NCBI GenBank assembly: GCA_007844125.1 | Contig: CM017558.1 | Span: 23,965,415-24,029,414 of the forward strand | DNA: 64,000 bases | DNA from: Sinonovacula constricta | Lineage: Eukaryota > Mollusca > Bivalvia > Cardiida > Solecurtidae | Direction of reading: 5' to 3' | Shown: positions 45,001 to 57,000 of the stretch, piece after piece | Layout: every line of letters begins with the position of its first letter | Numbering within the stretch: position 1 is the stretch's first letter | Position numbers and translations under genes: made by a program | The notes under the pieces: generated by a model | The model's input: only the letters and a program-made list of their open reading frames with translations | The model's database searches: none | What the model was told of the DNA's origin: nothing

Positions 45001-48000
45001 ACAAACTGACATTATGTTATTTATCAATATTATAAAATTTGTTTATTCCATCTCTATTTCCAAAGCTAAGTTTATAGCCATAGAATTTTTAGTTAACAGC
45101 AAGTTTCCAATTAGAGTGATATTCAATATATTTAAAGCTTACTAATGAGGTAAAAAGTATAATTAAGAGGAGAAAATTTCTCATTACAGTTTTATGAAGT
45201 GCACCCCCATAGTTAGTCAGAGCCTTGATTATAAAAATTTTAACTTTGGTACTTGTTTATGCATTGGCCAAAATTTGAATGCAGTGGTGGCAATTGTGGC
45301 CTGCTGGATTCTGGAAAACGATATCTGACCCAACCTCATAAAAAGAAACATTTTACTCCGAGAATGAGTAATATTTGTTCCGACAAATTAGGTACTTGAG
45401 AACAGTGTCAGATTCAAGTTCATACTAATTGGCGGTCTTGAGAGATGGGTGCCTCTTATGGAATGCATTATTTTTATGGGGACGATAGTGTAGCAGTCAA
45501 TAACACGATGTCACAGGTGTTCTGGGAAACACTTTTCATAGAGAAGAACCATGTGTTCCAGGTTTTTTTAACAGAATAGCTTGTAACAATAAAGTGAAGC
45601 TTGCAATTATAAAAAGTAGCAAGAATTTAAAGGAATTTGCAGACATTTGGCGAAGATTTGTTCAACAAAAAAACCGAGTATACTGATGTTAGCAATGCAA
45701 CTTGTAAATACAGATGTAGCAGTGAACAAGGAAAACAATCAAAGTAGCACATATTCTACTTCCCATCAGAGTTATGGTTTGTTACTGTCAAATGTTTATG
45801 GAATTATTCAACAGTGTAAGAGTGTTTAGTTCCTAGGATAGTGATCTTCTTGTTTAAAGTGCATGATCTTTGCGGTGCCTTGGATGTCTCACATCTGTGT
45901 TTTTTCTTGTCTTACTTTGGTCTTTGTTGTAACTTACCCCCTGGTTCCCTGCAGAGAGTATGCCAGTGCTGGAGCCCCATGAGGAGGTGATGGAACCAGA
46001 AGAGGAAGGTGCCAAACCTGAGGACACACAGACAGACAGCACAGATAAGGGTCCCAGGCCCATACAGTCTATAGCCCATGTGGGCAGGCCCATACCCCAG
46101 GAGGGTCATATACCAGACCCTGTGAGTTACACAATTTATTAGAAGATAAACAGCTTTGTTGATTTCACATAGAATTACTAAATTGTACATTTAATTTTAT
46201 ACATTGGATGAAAATTCTACACATCAGATGAATACATTCTAATTTCATTTTGCATACTGGACAAAAGAACATCCTATACTTCATTTTACACTAGTTTCAA
46301 AGTTTGCAGATTTCACATATTATTGTCTTTGGCTGTGATGCATAAGTTTAAATTAATATAAAGTGCAGACAACATGTCTCTATCCAGCAGGTACATATGT
46401 TAAAATTTGTCGCACAAGAAGTCTCATTAACTGTCAGAGATGTTTTTGATTGCCAGGCTGCCGAGAGTGCCGCGGTGATGAAACTGAAGGAGGCGAAGGC
46501 AGCCGTGGACATCCAGCGGATCTTCCGAGGCTACGTATGTCGCAACTCCTACAGGAAACTGCTCTGGGAGAACCGCAAGAATGATGAGGATAAACAAATG
46601 TTGGTGCAGGAAGCACAAAGGTAATAAATGGAGTTAAGAATCATTGACACATCATGTCACTACTTTCGTCATAACTTATTAAAGAAAAAGAAAACATCAG
46701 CACTTGGACATTTTTGTATTCAGATAGATCAGGGTTTTTTTCATTGCTTGCATTTGAGAAACCCATCAGGAAGTGTGAGGTTATAGCTCTGTAAAACCGG
46801 TTCAAGCACCCCAGATGGCCCATATTGCCGACTGACCATTCCAAGGCGGTAACTGTTGGCTTTGCTCTTAGTTAAATGACTCATAAAAAAGTTGTTCTTA
46901 CTTTTCACTTGGCTTGCATGTGAAATACCTTTGTTCTGTGCCTTTTCAGAGTTTGATATATGTTGAAATGCTCATAGGACTTTGTCATATATTCATATTA
47001 ATTTTAACTGGGTTATGGTCCTTTGTCATATTTATTGAATATATTAACAATAACTATTGCAAGTAAGTATGGGTATTCATTATTTTTTAGGAAAGTCTTG
47101 TTTTACTATTTTTTTTGTATTTTATACAAAAGCTAAAAAAATAAAAAACATAATGAAACACATCCATGGCTCTAGTTTGTAATTTTGTAGCTCAAGGTTG
47201 AGATTTGTGCCAAACACCGGTATCTTACCAGTTTCAATGTACTTAAACCTTACAAGGTAGGAATTTCAGTATTTTTTCGATCTTTATCATATTATCTTGG
47301 GAGTCAAGGGCTTTCATTAAAGTAGTGGGTAAGTATGAGCATTTCAGTTGTTTAAATATTTACCATTGAAATGTCATGTAGACACAACTGCCCTTTGTCA
47401 TCTCTTTCCTTGTCTTTCTCTCTTTTTCATTCTCTTTGTGTCTGCCTCAATCATCTTGTTTCCATAATGTCCTTTCTCCTAATTTTTTATCAATCTGTAC
47501 TTCTGCTACCAGAGAGTTACGGAAGCACCAGAGTCGCAAGGCACGTATCTACAGTCGCCCACCACTGGACCCTGCCCTAATACAGTGGGCCCAGGACTTC
47601 AAGCAGATCCAGGGAGATCAGCAGGCTCGCCGACAAGCCAAGATGGACACTGTTCAGAGAGAGTGAGTAGGATTTCGTCTCTGAATGCTGTAATCAAGTT
47701 TGTTATGTTCCTTAAAAAAATTTGGAAAATTACCCATGCCTCTTACATTAGAAGTTGTTGTTTTAAGCCCTGTCTTCTGAAATTCTTAAAAATTTTACAA
47801 AAAGTAAACAAAAGTCTAATGTTTAATCTTTTACAAGTGGTCTTTAAGGAAACAAAGTCAATAGACATCAATTTGATTTTGTTAACTCACCTTTATATAA
47901 ACAGTGCATTTTTATCTTTTGTTATAATAAAAGTAAAGTTAAATACCTATAGAATAGTCAAAACAAACAGTAAGTGCATTAAATATCAGCATAAGGTCAG

Positions 48001-51000
48001 TACATAGATTTATCATATGCTTTTAAATGAAACTTACCTAACATTTTTTCAGAGAACAAGTTGAGTAAGTTGTAGCTGCCTGTTTCACTGTTCATGTGTT
48101 GTTAAATTCAACAGTATTATATAGATTTATGCATCACGACAATATCGATGACTGTGTCACAAGTTGCAGGCAACATAATCTTAACCAGAAGTAACAATGT
48201 ATAACTTCTTTTATTCTAACTCACTTCTCATAGCAACTATGGCACAAAACATTAATAGACTTCGGCTTCTTTGGAAAAGTGAGCAGTCTGCAGTATGTCC
48301 TTGACCAAAAAACAAACAGACATGGGCACATTATGCCGACAGATTGTGTCAGTGACTTGTAGTTCCTCAGCTTCTCACCAGATTGTTCGAGACTCAGCCA
48401 GGTCGGAAAACCGTCAGGTTTGAAGGACTTCTAGCTGACATGCCTTTTTTTCTGTCATTGTTTTACCCAGACTGTCTAGGGGCTTTCTCCACCTATCATG
48501 GCATGAAATCGCCTTAATAACAATAATTGTGTCGTTGTAACATGAAGAAAGTACACATGTCTCACCACAGCTTGAAAGGAAATAATGGTTTATGGGAAGC
48601 TGTCACAGTGAAGGTAGCACTAGACCTTTATTAGCTAGAGATTGTAGATATAATCAGTCAAATGTCTTCGCTTAGCCTTTAAGACATACACAGACTCCTG
48701 TCAAAATATGCAAACATGTAAACAACATACAAATAGTTTATAGGTTAAGATACCTCAGTCGTTGGAAACAATATGAGGAGAATAGTAGCAAAGGAAATGA
48801 ACAAGCATAAAAAAATGGGCATCAGGCTCTGTGAGTAGAAGCTCGACAAAAATCTACATGCCCTCATGGACATGGAGTATGGTACCAATGTAATGGGAAG
48901 AGAAGGTAGAGATATGTATCAGTCACATGTCAGGAAAAAAAATTAAGGCTCGTATTCACCAACCATTTTTAAGTAAAATTCGTTCAAGTCATGGCTTTCA
49001 GTCCACAATATATTCATTATGTATTTAGCTACATGTCTGTTTATTTGCATGACATATTAACTTTGCTACTTTCAGCTTAAAATCACATTGGAACTTCATA
49101 AACTAGCTTATTTTTGTTGGTATGAAAATTGTGACTTGGGCTTAAGTCATAGCTTAAGAATGGTTGGTGAATATGGACCTAAGACTGGATTAAGGAGATC
49201 TAAGATGGGTGGTGCCAGAAAGTACCAGGTCCTAATCTTTGTTCCTGAACAATAAAGATATGGCATTAAACTATGAATAAAAATCTAGCCAGACATAGTA
49301 CAGCTGTTATGGACAGGGAAGTCTGAAATGTGGCAAAATAGAAAATACTCTATCAATGGATGATGAGGAGGGTACAGTAAAAATTAGGAAAAAGGCAATA
49401 CTCATTAAATGGATGCTGCTGCAGCTGGTGCTAATGATTATATTTCAGAAGAAAAAATATTCATTTAACTTATGTTAAGGTTAAGAATTATCTTTCTTTA
49501 TATTTAGTTATGCTGACTTCTAGTTTGGAAACAAAATGATCATAAAACCGCCCTTGTTATATTTATTCTATAAATCATTAGAAATTTTATTCAGTGACAT
49601 CAGAATAACAAGTAGTGGAATGGTTTATAGCTCACATGAAGTCATTTTTGCCATCGTATATGCGATGGATAACAATTTATATAATAAAAAAAGAGAATGA
49701 ATAATTTCAGATGGTTTTTACATGTTTGAGACCAAATATCAGTGAGTTTTGGCTGATCTCATTGCTTTAATGTTAAAATTTTGTAAAGCATCAATAGAAA
49801 ATTATTATTTAACCACTACATTTTTGCACTTTTTTTAGCTCTTAGGATTGCTATTGACCATAAAGAAATGGTAAAACTTACATAGTTTAGTTTTAACCTG
49901 ATTATTCTCTATTCGCATTAAACTTTTTTGTATTCGGCGCCATATGACCTGATAAGTGTCGGTGTGCCGTTAATCCCAAATAAATAAATTTAAAAAAAAT
50001 GGTAAAACTGTATATTTCACCATTATTGTAAGGGAAATGACATTTTAAAGGTGTTTTTGGATAATTAAACATTTGCACTGTTTATATCAATGTTATAAAG
50101 TCATATAAGGTACATAAGGAAATTAGCGATTTAGGTGTTGCTTTTATGTTGTATTTTGTGTAATATTTATATCTACCTTTCAGAAGATAAAAGACATTCA
50201 TGTTTTATAACCTGCAAGACCATTGAATGACATCAGATTATGTTATTTATGTTGTAAATGCATGATGGCAAGTGCATGAATTAACAAACATGCACCAGAC
50301 CTGCTAGTGCAATCAGTAGAGTGTAGGCTCCAGGTACGGGAGGCCCCTGGTTCAATCCTGGGTCGCGACATACCAAAGTTGCTAAAAATGGTAGTGGTAT
50401 AGCTCCCTTGCTAACGCTCAAGCAAATGTAAGGGTAGTTCCATGACTGGTTGGCCCAGTGTCAGAATAATGTGACTGGGTGTGGTATCATGTCAGGTGTT
50501 CACAGCATGCTATACACAGTGAAGGCAGCACTATATCTGCTTCAAGTTGACATCGTCTCCAGATAACTGAAATACTGTTGGTGGGACGATAAACCCAATA
50601 AACAATTAATAAATTACTTTTTGTAACAACAAAAAACATTCAGTTTCATTTGTTTTTGGTCTTTAATAAGTTAATAAACCATTTATGTTCACAGTTTATG
50701 TCACAGAAAAAAGTATGTTCTTCAGTTACATGTACCTTTTCAGTATAGTATTAGATGAATTATGGTACACAATTAGGTGTTCATACAGAAGCCCATGGCT
50801 GTTTAATCAAAGTGACTTTACCTACATGTTTGAAATTTCATTTTAACTTTTAGAGCACTTGCACATTTTAGAATCCTTAGCAAAAATTTTATTTGAACTG
50901 ATAATATAAATACAAATGCAAGGATCAAATCTCATTTTGCTGGTGTCCGTGCTTTATTAACTTGTGTTGCTGTTTGAGCAACTAACCATGAAATACTTCA

Positions 51001-54000
51001 TGGATTTTCATGCAAGTGACCATTGTTCATAAAGCATGAATGTCTGCAAAAATAGAGATTCAATCCTAAAATGATTGTATTTCATACCTTCAAGTATATA
51101 TTATATTATTATATAATTGTTTTATTCATGCCATGTTGCAGTGTTACATCTTGGTGATGTCTCTTTGTTTCAGAACATTAGCTCACCATCAGAAGGCAAA
51201 GTCCAAGTTGGAAACAATTGGACCCCATGTGGAAATATATGAGTAAGCTATTATATAATGTTAACCTTGTATAAAAATTAGATAAATTATTGAAAAAAAA
51301 CAAAATAAAATCACATTGTTTTATGGCATAAAATTGCAACCATCATGTGCTTTATTGGCTCAAACTATTTAAAAAATTCTTCTAAAAAGTGAATTTTTGG
51401 CATAGCTTTCAAGTATATTCTTCTGCATAAACAAATAACCAATAAATTAATACAATGTTTTTTTCTTTGTAGCATCTACCACCCAAAGGAAACTGGCCCC
51501 TCAAAACGTGACATGCACAAGGCTGCTGTCAAGATTCAGGCCCAGGTACGGGGCTTCCTGGTGCGGCGACGTTTTGAGAAACTCCACAGAAAGGTCTGTG
51601 CCTAAGGCCCATATTCGCCAATCATTCTTAAGTCTAAGTGATGACTTTAAGCTCAAGTCACAATTTTCATACCAACAAAACGTAGCTTTTGTATGAAGTT
51701 TAAATGCAATTTTAAGCTCAAAGTAGTGACGTTAAAGTGTCTTGCAGAAATACAGACAGGTAGCTAAATACATAATGAAGATATTGTGGATTGAAATCCA
51801 CGACTTAAGCAATTCGTACTTAAGAATATTTGGTGAATACTGGTCTAAGTGTCAGTTTATTTATCTTTGGCATAATTAGGTCTCGTATTTCTTGTGTGTG
51901 GCCTTTCATAGAAATTTGTAATTTCTTGTAAATAAGTTTTGCTGTTTATTTGTGGTGTAAGAGTTGTTCTTGTCACAAATAATCTCATGCTAAACCAGTT
52001 AAACCACAACCCACAGAATTTGTCTTAGCTGCTTGTTGTTGGTTTATTTTTTCCTTGATTTGTGTTATCACATTGTTTGGTCCAAGGACAAGACTGAATA
52101 CTTTGATCGGCCAAGGTTTATATTAACTATTTAAACTGCAATTGACATGATAATGTGTGGGTGGTAAACATATTGTCAATTCTAGACTTCACAATCACGT
52201 TAAACTGTATATTTTAATATGGCATGATAGCATTCTGTGTTCTTGTCCCAATCATTGACTTTATTTTGTATAAATTTAAAATTGCCATATTATGTATTAT
52301 GTATTACTATATGTTATTATATATGATATATATTTATTTATTTATGTGTTCGCAGGCGACTTTCTGTGGGACAACATGGAAGAAGATCATTAAGGACTAC
52401 AAGAACCTTCTTATTCGTGTCCAACACTGGCATGGTGTAGAGAAAGCTAGCGCCCCCTTCACTCTTACAGAAATGTATGATTACATGGACCTGCGCAGGC
52501 GTAAGTACTCAGCCAAGACATATTATTTAACTTGCTCAGCAAAATTCACGTTATGAAAACCATGTCTGCAGAATTTGTCAAAATTTCTTGTTGAGGGTGT
52601 ACAAGTAGATCTATTGAATAGTCTTGCCGTTTGCAGCAACATGCTTTCCTGAACAAAACTAAATTTCTGGATAAGTTGATGTTTATGTTTAAGTTATCTG
52701 TGTTAATTACCAGTACATTGGGTATGATCATGTGTGTGTGGTATGGAGTAGTTTCAATTATACAGGCAAATAGTGTAATCCTAGTTATTTTATGCTTGTT
52801 CTATATCAATATCTCTTCTAACACAAGGTTGAAAATTTAAATAACTAACTCAGACTTACAAACAAAGTATTGTTAATTAACAAATGACAAGCAAGATAAG
52901 AGTAGACACATATTTCAAATGTGTACAATGCAAACATAGTAAATTAATATTTATACACCATCATGTTATAAATGAGTAAAGTTTTTTTCAATGTTGTAAG
53001 CTAGTTAAAACACTTACCGGTATTAGCCTGTTGAAGTATTGAATTTTACTTAACACAAGGCTATACATTTTGTACTGTGATAAACTACATGTAGGTCAAT
53101 ATCATATGTTGAAGCTATTTATAGTTTTGTACATGTAATGTTGTTTTATTTATAATTCTAGAAACTTAGTCATTGAAATAATTATTATAGCATTATGCTG
53201 ACATGTGACTTAAATAGAATTAGGATTTTATTAAAAGTGAAGCTTATGGAGTCTTTTCATTTTTTCCAAAGTGGATATTGGTTCATATTTATTTATTCTT
53301 TCATGTATTTATATTTTTTATAGTTGTCTACTAATGTTTATTTGATCATGAACCTCACTTGTTTCCTAGGTTACGAGAGCCAGTTTGACAAGAAATCATT
53401 TGGTGAAGAGCTGGAACTAGCAGATCTGGAGTCATTCTTTCGTGAATGTGACCTCTACCCCTCCAAGACGGAGATCGATGAAGGGCTGGACGTTATTACA
53501 CATGGTACATACATACATGTGAACTTTTTCTGAGGCCAAAGTGGGAGATTTTTATTGCAAAGTGGGAGATTTGTTATTTCCATATAAACAAAGGAAATAA
53601 TCTGTTTCCAAAAATTATCTGTTTCCAAATAGGGAGATTTCTGAAAATGTCTGAAATACCCCTCATTTTCAAGTAATTTTGAACCTTAAAAGTGGAAGTC
53701 TCCCTTGAAAAGTGAGAGAGTTCACATGTAATAGAAGATTCTCGAATTAAACTTGATAAGTTTCCTACACTTCATTACTTTGATAACCCTTATCATCAAA
53801 TCCCATCTCCCCATGTAGAGCAACATACTGTGACATACTGTGACAAAGCATTATACAGGGGTTTATGTCACCAATCTGTCATTTGTGACAGTTCTAGTAA
53901 GCTCTATGTTATCTCCTACATCCAGGTCAGATCATGAAGAAAGGTCGAGGGTTACAGAAGCATGAGGCCATGGACCTTCTGTTCTACATCTACGTTCCCC

Positions 54001-57000
54001 CGGCAACCGGTCTCACCAACACCCGTCAGTCTACCTGGATGAATCCAATTATTGATGGAGTGGAGGCCAAGAAACTTATAGGTAGGATGGCCCTCCTAGT
54101 TACTTATTATACAAACTTTATATTCACCTATAGGACATCCCTCTCAATTGTTCATTTACAAACTTTATATTCATCTATAGGACATCCCTCTCAGTTGTTC
54201 ATTTATATACTTTATATTCATCCATTGCCCTTCTCAATGTTTCATTTACAAACTTTATATTCACCCATAGGATGCCCCTCTCAATTGTTCATTTATACAC
54301 TTTATATTCATCCATAGGAATCCCCTCTTAATTGTTCATTTACAAACAAATTCATCTATGGAACATATCTTAATGTACAACTTATATTTCAACTTTATTT
54401 TTCAGTTTATCAAACTGGAAATACATGTTCTATTTAAATATTATCATGGATGAAGTGTATTTTTATTATTAAAGGGCATTTATTTTGTTATAAATAAATT
54501 ATTTTAATATTATAAATTATGATAACCTTACCTTTGTAAGTACCTGTTGCCGAATATGTAGTCAGAGACCTGTCTGACTCCATGACCCCTTGGCATGGGT
54601 TCGAGTCCTGGTCAGGGCAAAAAACTCTTATGTCGGGGGATCATCAAGCGGACCGTGGATACCTCAGATAAGTTACTATCGAGACAATCATCTGGGTCCT
54701 TTCTTTACCAATAATAGCTGGACTTTGTTATACTGACTTTAATGGGGTACATTGGTGAAATGGAAATTGTCTTCCTTGTAAATTAATATCTGAGGTATTC
54801 CAAACAGTAGGTAGGTCCTTTTAGTTGGAATTCTTGGACTTTATCGTTCTGTTCTTTTGTAGAGATTGCAATTACAGACAGTGAAATTTCTTACTTTTGT
54901 ATAAATATAAGGTTATATTCATTTAAATACTTATAGAAATGTGTTATTTAAATAAAGAATTGCTTGTTGATGATGGTTAAGCTGGATATCACAAGAAAAG
55001 CAGAAAGTCAACATACACTCCACAGAGCTCAAGCATAAAATCCGAGTAAAACAACTGAAAGGACCTACTTGTATTGAGGGATCATTCAGGGGAGACTGTT
55101 CATTAATGTCTCTCATTGTATCGCTGTTATGTACTTATGGGGAAAAAACAATAAAATGAACATTGTTTTTTTACATTTATTATAGTTATTATAGAAAATT
55201 ATTTAATATGACCCAGTTGCATATAAATTTCCCCATTTTACATATTTTCAATAACTATGCACTTTTGACTTTTTTTCAGTAGTCTTTACTCTGATGCTAA
55301 CTAACTCACGATAATATTTCAGCTTTTAGTGCCCCCAGTTAAAGGTGACCACAGAGAATAAATATCTCAGTACATTTAACAATCAGTTGTATAAAATACT
55401 AAAAATATATTTAGCAGGAACAGCTAACAAATTGTACCATATATTGATGACAGTTATAATATTAATTAAGTTGCAACTATTTAAGTCATAACAGATTTCA
55501 AGAATGGGATATTGTTATTGGAGCAAAATAAAAATAAACAATATTTCTTTTTTTTTAATTTTTGTCGTTTAAAATTATTATTTATTATAATATGTTGGTC
55601 CTAAATGGTTGTGTTTGCTGTATTTGTTGCAGTAAAAACTCAAATAACAAAAATGGTCTTTCAAGTGTCTGTGAGCCCTAAAACCAAAAATACAAATAAA
55701 ATACAAATTAAAACTGCAAACTTGATTTATTTGATTAAATCATGGAATTTCCATTTTTCTATTTTTATTATCTTTGTTATTAATTTTGGCATTATTGATG
55801 ATGATATTAATTGAAAGCTGTTCTGACTTCAACAGTAAATCATAGTTTACAAATCAGTTAACAAATACATGCATAGTTCATAAATCAATTAACTAATACC
55901 ATAGGACAATTATTATAAGGCTTTATATTAGGAGTTAAATTATATGTGTGTGTGAAAATAATAGGACACCTCAACTAATCTGTTAACTCGTAACCAACCA
56001 GACTTGGTAGCGCAATCTGTAGAGTGTTGGCTTCAGGTACAGGAGGCCCTGGATTCAATCATAGGCTGCAACATACCAAAGTCGTTAAAAATGGTAGTCG
56101 TATAGCTCCCTTGCCAATGTTCAAGCAAATATAAGGGTAGAATGGCCACAACTGGTTGGCCCGGTTTAAGAATAATGTGACTGGGTGTGGTATCATGCTA
56201 GGTGTTCATTGCAAGCTATACACAGTGAAGGCAGTACTATATTTGTTTCAAGTGGACACCGTCTCTATATAACTGAAACTCTGTTTGTGGGACAATAAAC
56301 CTAATAAACAAACAATCATAACTCATAACCTGCTTAATACAACTTGATCAGGCTTAGGAAACAAGTGAAGATCTAGGTCAGCAATCTACTGCTGGGATCT
56401 GTTACTAATCGGGATCTGCAGTTTTTCTGCTAAGGTTCTATCCACAGATAGTGTTTACTTGAAGCAGATATAGTGCTGCCTTCACTGTGTATAGCATACC
56501 ATAAACACCTGGCATGATACCATACCCAGTTGTATTATCCTGACACCATGCACAGCGGCTGTGGAACTACCTTTATATTTGCTTTACTGCTAGCAAGGAA
56601 GCTATACCACTACCATTTTTACTAGTTTTGTATGCAGCAGCCTAGGTTGGATTTTATGGGCTTCCAATACCTGGAACTAACACTGTAATGTTTGTGCTGC
56701 CTGATTTAGCTACAGTACATATACAGGAGTATTGTGTTTTGTTTATAGTCCCAATATTGGAAGCAAAACTGAGTACCAAAACTCGAAAGAAAGGTGACTG
56801 ACACAGTATTTGTGTGTAGCTGGAGTATATTGAGCAGAAATGATTCTGTTTAGTTGTGTACAGCACCAGAATAAAATATATTACCATTTTAATGGCCATT
56901 GTAATCACTTTTAATTGCTAGTGATAATTGTAAAAGGGAAAAGTAAAATCTTAGCATTTAACTTAATTCCAAATTTGTATAAGAATTTGTACAGTATGTT

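Larger units (their letters stand above)
48065..51173 (+). other. Intron 17
   Basis: Contains SINE B copy 7, the M5 TIR element copy 1, a SINE tail with GCGCCATATGACCTGATAAG (49938-49990) and SINE A copy 4. 49190-49930 and 50615-51170 hold nothing recognised. Confidence 0.5.

Noticed and set aside
47585..48007. Open frame running from E16 into intron 16
   Set aside because: It is out of the frame of E16 and its intronic part is AT-rich with non-coding composition. A strong gtgagt donor ends E16.
51508..51544. Early donor GTACGG inside E19
   Set aside because: It would break the second IQ motif; the longer exon keeps the motif and joins E20 in phase.
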